From a bacterium HR20 (GTDB lineage: Bacteria; Bacteroidota; Ignavibacteria; Kapaibacteriales; NICIL-2): a stretch of DNA of 16,702 nt. The position numbers and the translations under genes are program-made. The notes under the pieces are model-generated. The model was not told the DNA's origin. It did no database searches and worked only from the letters and a program-made list of their open reading frames with translations. Every line of letters starts with the position of its first letter. Position 1 is the stretch's first letter. This document shows, in pieces, positions 8,254-15,600 of the stretch. Location: positions 1 to 16,702 of the forward strand of contig BEHW01000045.1 of the NCBI GenBank assembly GCA_002898675.1, given 5' to 3'.

Positions 8254-8750
8254 CAACAACCACCAGCTCTATGGAGTCTGAGATTTACTCAAGCACTTCC
8301 GAAGACGAAACACATGCCGTAGCGGCGCAATTTGCCTCGCGATTGAACAAAGGGGATATCGTAACGCTCAGCGGTGAGCTTGGTGCCGGCAAGACGGAAT
8401 TTGTCCGAGGCATCTGCAGCTATTTTGATGTCGAGGATATCGTTTCGAGTCCGACATTTTCGATTATCAATGTGTACACAGGCCGCTTACGCTCAGGGGA
8501 ACCAGTAAGGATCGTACACGTTGATCTCTACCGACTCAAGACCAAACACGAACTCAAAACGATTGGCTTAGAAGAGTGGCTTGCGCTGCCTGATGCGATC
8601 AAACTCATTGAATGGCCAGAAAAGGCCAACGGCTGCCTGTCGCGGCAGCACTACCACGTAGAAATACGGACGCTCCCCGGGATGGATGATCGTAGGCAGA
8701 TTTGCATTGGCGCTGTAGGTGCTGCATGTCTCGGACACGCACAGAAGTAA
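8250..8750 (+). CDS. tsaE: tRNA threonylcarbamoyladenosine biosynthesis ATPase TsaE
   Basis: It is the ATPase that works with TsaB-TsaD to place the threonylcarbamoyl group on A37 of ANN-decoding tRNAs. The 166 aa show Walker A GELGAGKTE (42-50), the family motif SSPTFSIIN (66-74), VHVDLYRL (89-96) with D92, and LIEWPEKA (119-126). It starts at an ATG inside the porX stop (ATGA at 8250-8253), so translational coupling is likely; Met8 is an alternative start that would also fit the family. A tsaE next to a PglZ response regulator is a neighbourhood I recall from Bacteroidota genomes. The last 30 residues are not conserved and give no further information. Confidence 0.93.
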   Translation: MTTTTSSMESEIYSSTSEDETHAVAAQFASRLNKGDIVTLSGELGAGKTEFVRGICSYFDVEDIVSSPTFSIINVYTGRLRSGEPVRIVHVDLYRLKTKHELKTIGLEEWLALPDAIKLIEWPEKANGCLSRQHYHVEIRTLPGMDDRRQICIGAVGAACLGHAQK

Positions 8751-8787
8751 ATTTGCTATGGCGATGTGTACGCCTGTTCCGACGTAT

Positions 8788-8815
8788 TTGACTACCTTGA
8801 ACGTGCTGTTATACT
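8788..8815 (+). promoter_or_regulatory. Sigma70-like promoter of the aminotransferase-ccm chain
   Basis: TTGACT (8788-8793) and TATACT (8810-8815) are separated by 16 bp, a good match to the TTGACA/TATAAT pattern. Transcription would start near 8822, about 12 nt before the ATG at 8835, giving a very short leader. The position fits the preferred aminotransferase start and argues against the longer open frame from 8766. Seen in sequence; function inferred. Confidence 0.55.
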
Positions 8816-8834
8816 ACCAACTCCACTGAGCATC

Positions 8835-10019
8835 ATGTACATTGCATCGCGTATCGAGCGATTAGGAACTGAGACTGCATTTGAGGTGCTTGCCCGTGCA
8901 AAAGCGCTCGAAGCAAAAGGGCGGGATATCATCCATCTGGAGATTGGCGAACCAGATTTTGATACGCCAGCAAACATCATTGAAGCAGCAAAGCGCGCAC
9001 TCGACGAGGGATGGACACACTACGGCCCATCGGCGGGATTGCCACAAGCACGGACCGCAATTGCAGAATACTTCAACCGAACACGGAGTATTTCGAAGTA
9101 CACGGCAGAGCATGTAGTCGTTACACCGGGAGCCAAGCCGATCATCTTCTTTGGGCTGCAGGCGACGATTGAACCTGGCGATGAGGTCATCTATCCAAAC
9201 CCTGGCTTTCCTATCTACGAGTCGGTCATCAACTATCTTGGCGCAAAGCCTGTGCCCCTCCCACTCCGTGAAGAGAAGGAGTTTCGCTTTGAGCTTGCTG
9301 ACCTGGAAGCGCGCATTACACCAAAAACGCGAATGATAATCATCAACTCGCCGCAGAATCCAACCGGTGGCGTCCTCACGTACGAAGACCTTGCAGGAAT
9401 TGCAGAGCTTGCCGTTCGGCACAACATTATCGTCTTTGCCGACGAGATCTATTCGCAGATCATGTACGATGGGCAACGCCACTACAGCATTACACAGTTT
9501 GAGGGAATGGAAGAACGGACAATCGTGCTCGACGGCTTTTCTAAGACGTTTGCGATGACCGGATGGCGGCTTGGCTACGGATTGATGCCACCATCGCTTG
9601 CAAAGGTGGTAGCGCGCCTTCAGACAAATTGCACCAGTTGTGCTCCGAGTTTTACCCAGATCGCCGGCATTGAAGCAATGAGCGAACGGACCTTGCCAGC
9701 AGTTGCTGGATTCGTCGAGGAATTTCGACGGCGTAGGGATGCAATCGTCGCCGGTCTCAATGCGCTTCCAGGCATTCGGTGCCACATGCCAAAGGGGGCA
9801 TTCTACGTGTTTCCCAATATTTCAGGCACAGGGATGCGCTCGTCGGAATTTGCCGACTTCATGCTCGAGCATGTTGGTGTCGCTTGTCTAAGTGGGACTT
9901 CATTCGGCTCGGAAGGGGAAGGGTTTGTACGTTTTTCCTACGCTAACTCACTCGAAAACATTCAGCGTGCGATTGAGCGTATGGAGGTTGCACTTTCCAA
10001 ACACGTTCTGATGCAATGA
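8835..10019 (+). CDS. Pyridoxal-phosphate class I aminotransferase (aspartate aminotransferase-like)
   Basis: It is a fold-type I transaminase of 394 aa. Visible landmarks: LEIGEPDFDTP (35-45), a glycine-rich THYGPSAGLP (61-70), TPGAKPIIFF (97-106), the PNPGFPIYES block (121-130), NSPQNPTGG (171-179; N175 contacts PLP), FADEIYSQIMYDG (201-213; D203 and Y206), the PLP lysine K237 in FSKTFAMTGWRLGY, and the substrate-carboxylate Arg in GFVRFSYANS near 372. This matches the I-gamma aspartate aminotransferase group; aromatic, alanine or prephenate substrates cannot be ruled out. The start at 8835 follows the promoter directly; the open frame reaches back to 8766, but those 23 residues are unlike the family. 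Its TGA overlaps the ccmC ATG (ATGA), so it is the first gene of the ccm chain with no obvious metabolic link to it. Confidence 0.93.
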   Translation: MYIASRIERLGTETAFEVLARAKALEAKGRDIIHLEIGEPDFDTPANIIEAAKRALDEGWTHYGPSAGLPQARTAIAEYFNRTRSISKYTAEHVVVTPGAKPIIFFGLQATIEPGDEVIYPNPGFPIYESVINYLGAKPVPLPLREEKEFRFELADLEARITPKTRMIIINSPQNPTGGVLTYEDLAGIAELAVRHNIIVFADEIYSQIMYDGQRHYSITQFEGMEERTIVLDGFSKTFAMTGWRLGYGLMPPSLAKVVARLQTNCTSCAPSFTQIAGIEAMSERTLPAVAGFVEEFRRRRDAIVAGLNALPGIRCHMPKGAFYVFPNISGTGMRSSEFADFMLEHVGVACLSGTSFGSEGEGFVRFSYANSLENIQRAIERMEVALSKHVLMQ

Positions 10020-11035
10020 AATTTCTCTTTTACCTTCTCGCACTCGCTGCAGGAATAGCACTTGGTTTCAGCAGAGGGCTTCTGCGAAGGACGTGGTGGC
10101 GAGCAATTGCGGCCGTAGTGTTGATTGGAGTGGGAATACTCGGAGCATTGCAGCCACCAACTGTCGGGACATTTCGTGATGCAATACTCGAAGCAAAAGG
10201 GAGTGTGCCAACGGTAACTGTTCTCATTCCTCAGGGTGGTGCAGTTATACTCAACGATACATTGCTCAAGTGCACCGATTATGCAGGCACAGAAGTGCTT
10301 TGCATAGTTCGCAATGCAAAAGCTGTTATGGCAATGTCAAAACACACAAAAACACTACTAACAGGCCACAGCATCTCCCACAACATGTTTTCCATTACCT
10401 ACTTCGACGACGCCCCTGTACTCATGTTACCGCACATTCCAACCTTAGGAGAAAAAGCACGGATTATGTACTTCCACGTACCATCTGCATGGGCTGGATT
10501 CTTTGCATTTGTTGTTACGATGATCTTCTCAGTTCGCTACTTGCGAAGGGGAAGGCCTCACGACGACACGATCGCCTATGGATCTGCACTCGTGGGTACA
10601 CTTTTTACGGCATTAGCATACATCAGTGGTGCAATTTGGGCGAAGTTCAACTGGGGGAAATTCTTCAATTGGGACACACGCGAGCTTTCGGTCCTCCTCC
10701 TTTTAGCAATCTACGCCGCGTACTTTGTCCTCCGTGCTAACACACCAGCCCCAGCGCGCTACCGTTTGGCAGCCGTTTACGCAATTGTTGCTTCGATCGC
10801 TGCACTCTTTCTCATCTTCATTGTCCCACGGATTACGGTCAGCCTTCATCCTGGATCAAAAGATGATGTCAATATCGGCCCTATCCTCAGTCCTGAACAA
10901 GACGCACTTGACTTGACAAAAGCTGCTGTGTTTAGCATCATGCTCGCTGGGTTTACTGTACTTTACTCCTGGATGCTCAGCATCACTGCGCGTTACCATC
11001 TTCTTCGTCAACGGATAGTTGGACAAATGTCATGA
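10016..11035 (+). CDS. ccmC: CcmC-like heme exporter/WWD-domain protein with an enlarged N-terminal extracytoplasmic loop
   Basis: It is a membrane protein of System I cytochrome c maturation that presents heme to CcmE. The diagnostic parts are EKARIMYFHVPSAW (146-159) with heme-ligand candidate H154, the WWD signature AKFNWGKFFNWDTRE (209-223), and a second His (H278, SLHPG) after a membrane segment. Six or seven membrane helices are visible: about 3-19, 31-46, 156-174, 188-207, 226-239, 252-270 and 302-321. At 339 aa it is about 100 longer than usual CcmC (220-245 aa). The excess lies between the second helix and H154, residues 47-145, a polar stretch with two cysteines (C86, C96) and many beta-prone residues. 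It overlaps the aminotransferase stop and the ccmD start, both as ATGA. The gene call is firm; the role of the loop is unknown. Confidence 0.9.
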   Translation: MKFLFYLLALAAGIALGFSRGLLRRTWWRAIAAVVLIGVGILGALQPPTVGTFRDAILEAKGSVPTVTVLIPQGGAVILNDTLLKCTDYAGTEVLCIVRNAKAVMAMSKHTKTLLTGHSISHNMFSITYFDDAPVLMLPHIPTLGEKARIMYFHVPSAWAGFFAFVVTMIFSVRYLRRGRPHDDTIAYGSALVGTLFTALAYISGAIWAKFNWGKFFNWDTRELSVLLLLAIYAAYFVLRANTPAPARYRLAAVYAIVASIAALFLIFIVPRITVSLHPGSKDDVNIGPILSPEQDALDLTKAAVFSIMLAGFTVLYSWMLSITARYHLLRQRIVGQMS

Positions 11036-11199
11036 TTGACTATCTCAACCGACACCCTCATTTGATCGTTCTGCTTGTGACGGTGCTCATCTGGCTTGGC
11101 ATTTCGCTCTACCTTTGGCGTCTTGACCGGCGGCTCGATGAGCTACTAAGCAAGTTCAGTGGTAAAACAATTGAGCAGGACAACAACACAGGACGATGA
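11032..11199 (+). CDS. ccmD: Small single-pass membrane protein, CcmD-like
   Basis: This 55-aa ORF starts in the ccmC stop (ATGA at 11032-11035). After a short polar start, residues 10-29 form one hydrophobic helix (HLIVLLVTVLIWLGISLYLW), followed by the basic/acidic RLDRRLDELLSKF and a polar tail. Size, single helix, charged cytoplasmic-type tail and position between ccmC and ccmE are those of CcmD, the small subunit that helps release holo-CcmE from the CcmABC exporter. CcmD proteins are too short and variable for identification by sequence alone, so the name rests mainly on context. Confidence 0.8.
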   Translation: MIDYLNRHPHLIVLLVTVLIWLGISLYLWRLDRRLDELLSKFSGKTIEQDNNTGR

Positions 11200-11240
11200 A
11201 TCGTCATTTCCGCCGGCAAGCCACCACGTTGTCACAATGA
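11196..11240 (+). CDS. 14-codon mini-ORF between ccmD and ccmE, possible translational relay
   Basis: An ATG inside the ccmD stop (ATGA at 11196-11199) opens a frame encoding MNRHFRRQATTLSQ that ends at TGA 11238-11240, just 3 nt before the ccmE ATG. It is in the same frame as ccmE. Ribosomes leaving ccmD could restart here and be carried to the ccmE start, bridging a 44-nt gap. The peptide itself resembles nothing I know and may have no function; chance is a real possibility. Confidence 0.25.
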   Translation: MNRHFRRQATTLSQ

Positions 11241-11243
11241 GCT

Positions 11244-11633
11244 ATGAAGGCGCGTTACCTGATCGGTGCTATTGCTCTCATCGCTGCGCTCAGCGGAAGT
11301 GTTTACCTGCTTTCACAGTCACAAGTTCAGTACGCTACAATTTCCGAAGCACGCACTCTCGGACGGAAAGTCCAAATCAAAGGGCGGTGGGATGCAGCCG
11401 CCGAAAGCAGCTACGACCAAAACCGCAACCTTTTCCGCTTCGTCCTCATTGATGATCAGGGCAACCGAATCCCAGTCGAATACCAGGGAGCTAAACCAAA
11501 CAACTTTGAGCTTGCGCACTCTGTCGTCGTTCGCGGACGTGTCGAAGGCGATCACTTCCATGCTACCGAAATCCTGACGAAGTGCCCTTCGAAATACGAA
11601 GGAAGCTCTCCGATGACCCCTCGAACGGAGTGA
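11244..11633 (+). CDS. ccmE: Cytochrome c maturation heme chaperone CcmE, Cys-type (CxxxY)
   Basis: It receives heme from CcmC in the periplasm and passes it to CcmF. The 129 aa have an N-terminal membrane anchor (about 5-24), then the OB-fold domain with VQIKGRWD (43-50), FRFVLIDDQGNRIPVEYQG (64-82) and VVVRGRVEGDHFHATEILTK (94-113). The heme site reads CPSKYE (114-119): C114 and Y118 stand where the classical protein has His and Tyr in HxxxY. Cys-type CcmE is known from archaea and Desulfovibrio, where it goes with a variant System I lacking CcmH; no ccmG or ccmH is in this window either. The ATG at 11244 follows the mini-ORF; ccmF starts 4 nt after its stop. Confidence 0.93.
   Translation: MKARYLIGAIALIAALSGSVYLLSQSQVQYATISEARTLGRKVQIKGRWDAAAESSYDQNRNLFRFVLIDDQGNRIPVEYQGAKPNNFELAHSVVVRGRVEGDHFHATEILTKCPSKYEGSSPMTPRTE
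11627..11630 (+). promoter_or_regulatory. Shine-Dalgarno site of ccmF
   Basis: GGAG at the very end of ccmE lies 7 nt before the ccmF ATG (11638). It is one of the few recognisable Shine-Dalgarno sequences in the window; most starts here rely on overlap or lack one. It supports the chosen ccmF start. Confidence 0.5.
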
Positions 11634-11637
11634 ACAT

Positions 11638-14049
11638 ATGCTTGCACAACTTATCATTCATCTCTGTTTTGGAACTGCACTGGCTGTAGCGATTGGCTAC
11701 TGGATTGGCACTATCCAGCAAAAGGAAGCACCCACTGCCGTTGCACGGACGCTCTACTACGTGCTTGTGTTCCTTGTTATGAGTGCAAGCGCGATCTTGC
11801 TCGTTGCAATTGCAACGCACAACTTCGACTTTACGTACGTCCAGGCATACTCCTCGCGTCAACTGGGGCCCCCATTTCTCTACGCAGCATTCTACTCTGG
11901 GCAGGAGGGAAGCTTCCTGCTGTGGATGCTCCTGGTGAGCATTGTAGGCATTGCTGTGATCGAGTACAGCCGCTCACGCGGAATCGAAGCTGAAACGATG
12001 GCATTTTACTCGTTGGTGCTCGTTTTCCTGAGCTTGATGCTCGTTGCAAAAAATCCCTTTGCGTACTTATGGGAGACCTTCGCCCGTGAGGGAACCACAC
12101 GCGAATTCATCGAGGCAATCAAAGGGGATCCGACACGCTATGAGGGGCGCGGGCTCAACCCAGTGCTCCAGAACTACTGGATTATGATTCATCCGCCAAT
12201 GCTCTTTACGGGATTTGCCGCAATGACAGCGCCATTTGCGTTTGCAATGGCAGGACTTTGGCGGCGGCAGTACCATGACTGGACACGTCTTGCACAACCT
12301 TGGATTATCGCTGCTGTATTGGTTCTTGGAATCGGCATCACCCTTGGTGGACTTTGGGCATATGAAACTCTCGGGTGGGGAGGATTCTGGGCATGGGACC
12401 CCGTCGAGAATTCTTCTCTCGTTCCATGGCTGCTGGCAACCGCACTCCTCCATACAACCTTGGTGCAACGCAGGACGAAAGGTCTCATTCGTACCAACTT
12501 CATCCTCGCAATTGCTGCATTTGGAGCTGTGCTCTATTCGACATTTCTGACCCGCAGTGGGGTGCTCGGTGATACGTCGGTGCATTCATTCGTCGAGCCA
12601 GGATACTTCGTTTACGTTCTGCTCTTGGTCTTCTTGCTGAGTTTTCTTGGTCTCGGCTTTGGTCTTCTACTGCTTCGTTGGCGAGATGTTAGCACGCAGA
12701 CAGTCCGGCGGGGTATGTTCGCTGTCAGCTCGCGGGAATTTTTGCTCAGTATTGGCTCAATTCTCCTTTTGCTCAGTGCTGCAGTTGTCCTCCTTGGGAC
12801 AAGTTATCCCATCGTCGCAGAGCTCATTGGCAAGCCGAAAGCTGCAATCGAGCCGCAATTCTACAATGAGCTTCACTTGCCGCTCGTTGCAGCAATGCTG
12901 ATAGTCAACGGACTCTCCCTCATTGCCGTCTGGTCTCAAACACCACCGGTACGCTTAGCAAAGGGAATCGGCATTGCTGGTGGCGCCGGCATCGTCGCTG
13001 CTGCTGCAGGTCTGGCCTTCGGCATCATTCCAAACATGCAAGCTGCACTTGCAATCGTTGCTGCAGCGATTGCGCTCATCATCAACGGACAGCACATCCT
13101 TCGCCTTCTTCGTAACCGAAAGCCCATGGCGCTCGGCGCATTCATTTCGCATGCGGGGCTGGCGATTCTCGTAATCGGAATTGTGCAATGGGCATGGACG
13201 AGCACCACAACGCACCTTCGATTGGCTGAAGGAGTGCCTAGTGCAGCATTCGACTACACGTTTACTCTGCTGGGCAAAGAACAACTCGAACAGCACCTCC
13301 GCGATCGCGAAAAGTACCGCTATATCGTCGCTGTCGAAAAAAATGGAGTCGAGCGCTACGCATATCCTATCGTGTACTACAGCGACTTCAATAGGCGACA
13401 AGCACCATTTTTAGAGCCTGGAATCATTAGCACGCTCGGCCACGATGTTTACCTCGCACCGAAAGCGCTGGATGTCGAGGAGCGCTCACCTACAGTGACT
13501 CTGACCAAAGGGCAAGCGCAACGCATACCCATTGACACCAGCGCAACAATCGAGCTGCGAGCCTTCGATATGAGCCGCGCTCAGATGAGCGATATCCCGG
13601 GCGCACTCATGCTGGGGGTTAACGTGCGCCTTCGCACTACAAGCGCCACGGTGGATACGACGCTCTACACCTATTTCAACGAGCAAGCATTCGTCCCAAA
13701 GAAAACTGTAATCGGCGATCTTGTCTTCGAGCTTATCCGCATCGAGCGGAATCAATCAAACCCTGAGCGCTCAACGGCAACGATACGTGTGGGAACGGTC
13801 ACATCTCCACCCGCTCCGCCACGCCAAGTACTCGTGCTTGATGTATCGCTCAAGCCGATGATCAACCTGGTGTGGTGTGGTTTCGTCGTCCTCTTGGGTG
13901 GTGTCTTGCTGAGTACTATTCGTGCATTTCGTACGCACCACTCTCCAAGCAAAAACGTACAGGCTCACGAGCTTCAGCCCAAACAGTCAAGCGTGTCCCC
14001 GCATTCAGCAACAGAATCTCATCCAACCCAATCGTTGCCCAGGCGATGA
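11638..14049 (+). CDS. ccmF: Cytochrome c heme lyase CcmF
   Basis: It is a multi-pass membrane protein that takes heme from holo-CcmE and helps attach it to apocytochromes c. The 803 aa have the full signature: LNPVLQNYWIMIHPPMLFTG (173-192, ligand candidate H185), WWD block WGGFWAWDPVENSSLVPW (247-264), H272 (LHTT), and TRSGVLGDTSVHSF (305-318, H316). About 14 helices fill residues 1-520 before a soluble segment (about 521-740), a last helix (about 741-762) and a polar Ser/Pro/His-rich tail of about 40 residues. It is longer than proteobacterial CcmF (about 630-660 aa), mainly through the soluble segment and tail. It starts 4 nt after ccmE and its TGA overlaps the recF ATG (ATGA), so recF depends at least partly on ccmF translation. 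Confidence 0.96.
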   Translation: MLAQLIIHLCFGTALAVAIGYWIGTIQQKEAPTAVARTLYYVLVFLVMSASAILLVAIATHNFDFTYVQAYSSRQLGPPFLYAAFYSGQEGSFLLWMLLVSIVGIAVIEYSRSRGIEAETMAFYSLVLVFLSLMLVAKNPFAYLWETFAREGTTREFIEAIKGDPTRYEGRGLNPVLQNYWIMIHPPMLFTGFAAMTAPFAFAMAGLWRRQYHDWTRLAQPWIIAAVLVLGIGITLGGLWAYETLGWGGFWAWDPVENSSLVPWLLATALLHTTLVQRRTKGLIRTNFILAIAAFGAVLYSTFLTRSGVLGDTSVHSFVEPGYFVYVLLLVFLLSFLGLGFGLLLLRWRDVSTQTVRRGMFAVSSREFLLSIGSILLLLSAAVVLLGTSYPIVAELIGKPKAAIEPQFYNELHLPLVAAMLIVNGLSLIAVWSQTPPVRLAKGIGIAGGAGIVAAAAGLAFGIIPNMQAALAIVAAAIALIINGQHILRLLRNRKPMALGAFISHAGLAILVIGIVQWAWTSTTTHLRLAEGVPSAAFDYTFTLLGKEQLEQHLRDREKYRYIVAVEKNGVERYAYPIVYYSDFNRRQAPFLEPGIISTLGHDVYLAPKALDVEERSPTVTLTKGQAQRIPIDTSATIELRAFDMSRAQMSDIPGALMLGVNVRLRTTSATVDTTLYTYFNEQAFVPKKTVIGDLVFELIRIERNQSNPERSTATIRVGTVTSPPAPPRQVLVLDVSLKPMINLVWCGFVVLLGGVLLSTIRAFRTHHSPSKNVQAHELQPKQSSVSPHSATESHPTQSLPRR

Positions 14050-15179
14050 CGGTCACGCAGTTGGACCTAGAACATTTCCGATGCCATACGCATACCACAT
14101 TTGCCTTCGAGCCAGGCGCAGTGCTCATTACCGGACCAAACGGTGTAGGGAAGACCAGCATCCTCGAAGCAATCAACATCGCGTCGGTAAGCAAATCATT
14201 TCTGCCTGTTAGTGATAACGAGCTTGTTGAGTTTAACGCTAGCGGCTACCGAATCATAACACACGTGCGGCATGATCTCGGTGCTACACTGACAATTTCG
14301 ATTGAGTACGATCAAGCCGGGGGGAAGCGTATCGGTACATCCGCCGGTGGTCCCACGACCGCGCAAGAACTGATCGGACTTGTTCCATGCGTTGTGCTCA
14401 CATCGCTTCACCGTGAACTCTTCATCGGCGAACCAGCGATCCGCAGATCGTTCGTTGATCGTGTCCTCGCACAGTGCTTTGCCTCGTACAAACACGCGCT
14501 CTGGCGACATCGAACCGCTCTTCGACAGCGGAACCGCCTCCTTGCAGTCGGCCACGGCCATGATAGCGAACTCGAAGTCTGGACCGAGGAGCTCATTGAT
14601 GCATCATGTGAAATCGTTCAACGACGCTGGCAGTTTGTCGTGCGCTTCAATCGGCTGCTCAATGACACAGTGCGGGAACTAAACTTCAACCTTGAGGCGA
14701 TTACCCTTCAGTACGAACTCCCATGGCTCTGCATAAACGATGGAGTTCGGTCGGACTCACTCGATCTCGAAGCACTCCGAACCAGGATGAGAGCAACCGT
14801 CGAGGAGCTTCAAGCCGTAGAGCGAGAACGTATGACCACACAGTGGGGACCGCAGCGTGACGTGCTGACCTTCAGCGTTCGGCAGCGGCCACTGTACACC
14901 GTCGCATCGCAAGGCCAGCAGAAGCTTGCGCTCTACGCTATCAAGTTAACAGAAGCTGCGTACATCCACCACGCACTCGATCGCGCACCCATCCTCTTGC
15001 TCGATGATGTCTTTGCTGATCTCGATAGCACCAACATTGGCATGCTCGAGTCATCCATCATCGAACGCAGCCGTCAGTGGCAAACGTTTGTTAGTGCACC
15101 ATCAGCAGCATCGCTTCGCCGCAGACTAGACTTCCAGCATATCCCGCTCGGCAAAAGTGCAGAATCGCTCAGGGCGTAA
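14046..15179 (+). CDS. recF: DNA replication/repair protein RecF
   Basis: It is an SMC/ABC-type ATPase that helps RecO-RecR load RecA at single-strand gaps. The 377 aa start with QLDLEHFRCH (5-14), then Walker A GPNGVGKTS (30-38), the ABC signature region SQGQQKLALYAIKL (288-301) and Walker B ILLLDDVFADLD (316-327). The length fits the family (about 360-380). The open frame extends upstream to 13872 inside ccmF, but those 58 residues are unrelated to RecF; the ATG at 14046 overlapping the ccmF stop gives the canonical N-terminus. Usually recF follows dnaN; here it follows ccmF instead, with DUF721 and gyrB downstream as in many genomes. Confidence 0.96.
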   Translation: MTVTQLDLEHFRCHTHTTFAFEPGAVLITGPNGVGKTSILEAINIASVSKSFLPVSDNELVEFNASGYRIITHVRHDLGATLTISIEYDQAGGKRIGTSAGGPTTAQELIGLVPCVVLTSLHRELFIGEPAIRRSFVDRVLAQCFASYKHALWRHRTALRQRNRLLAVGHGHDSELEVWTEELIDASCEIVQRRWQFVVRFNRLLNDTVRELNFNLEAITLQYELPWLCINDGVRSDSLDLEALRTRMRATVEELQAVERERMTTQWGPQRDVLTFSVRQRPLYTVASQGQQKLALYAIKLTEAAYIHHALDRAPILLLDDVFADLDSTNIGMLESSIIERSRQWQTFVSAPSAASLRRRLDFQHIPLGKSAESLRA

Positions 15180-15220
15180 CGCTGCATTGCCAGCCAGTTG
15201 TGCATAAGTTTGCACCTGCG

Positions 15221-15505
15221 ATGGACACTCCCAAACCACTTGCGCACTTCTTGCAAATTCTGCTCGACGAGCGCGGACTGCGCAGCAAGCTCGACCAAGC
15301 CCGTCTTCCCGAGATTGCGCGGGAAGTTCTTGGCCCAACAGTTCTCCGCCGCTTGGATACACTCGACTTCCATAACGGTGAGCTTATCCTCCGCTGCAGT
15401 TCTCCCATTTGGCGCATCGAGCTGCGACTGCGTGCTGAACACATCCGCCATCGCATCAACGAACGCTTTGGTAGGGAAATCGTTCGAGCCGTGAGTGTTC
15501 TGTGA
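15221..15505 (+). CDS. DUF721 / DciA-like protein
   Basis: This 94-aa protein has the DUF721 pattern: a helical N-terminus, then LGPTVLRRLDTLDFHNGELILRC with the conserved 'G-L-V' turn, SSPIWRIELRLR and a final INERFG. DUF721 includes DciA, which helps load the replicative helicase DnaB in bacteria without DnaC; members between recF and gyrB are common. The function here is inferred from family and place. The start is taken at ATG 15221; a GTG at 15200 in the same frame would add seven residues. It lies 41 nt after recF with no clear terminator between, so it is probably in the same transcript. Confidence 0.82.
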   Translation: MDTPKPLAHFLQILLDERGLRSKLDQARLPEIAREVLGPTVLRRLDTLDFHNGELILRCSSPIWRIELRLRAEHIRHRINERFGREIVRAVSVL

Positions 15506-15569
15506 GAATGTAAGCCTCTCTTCATCTCGGATCTGCACTTGCGCCGCATACACATGCTCAGCAACAGCA

Positions 15570-15587
15570 TCCAGCTCCCAAGCTGGA
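15570..15587. repeat. Inverted repeat in the gap before gyrB
   Basis: TCCAGCT-CCCA-AGCTGGA forms a perfect 7-bp stem with a 4-nt loop, 64 nt after the DUF721 stop. A run of five T begins 15 nt later (15603-15607), too far for a standard intrinsic terminator but possibly an attenuator or weak terminator ending the ccm-recF-DUF721 transcript. It also sits where the -33 part of a promoter using the TATTTTTG box (15601-15608) would be, so an operator role is equally open. Confidence 0.4.
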
Positions 15588-15600
15588 CGCTCCAATTCCG

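Noticed and set aside
8766..8834. Longer aminotransferase from 8766
   Set aside because: The added 23 residues are unlike the family and overlap the TTGACT/TATACT promoter.
8862..9785. Long minus-strand open frame (307 codons) opposite the aminotransferase
   Set aside because: Cys/Arg/Trp-rich with no recognisable motif; it mirrors the codon pattern of the real gene on the plus strand. The same holds for 5872-6630 and 6685-7422 on the minus strand.
10299..10320. Inverted repeat TTTGCAT/ATGCAAA in ccmC
   Set aside because: It lies inside coding sequence with an 8-nt loop and no T-run; probably chance.
13872..14045. Longer RecF from 13872
   Set aside because: The 58 extra residues are out-of-frame ccmF sequence; RecF similarity starts at ATG 14046.
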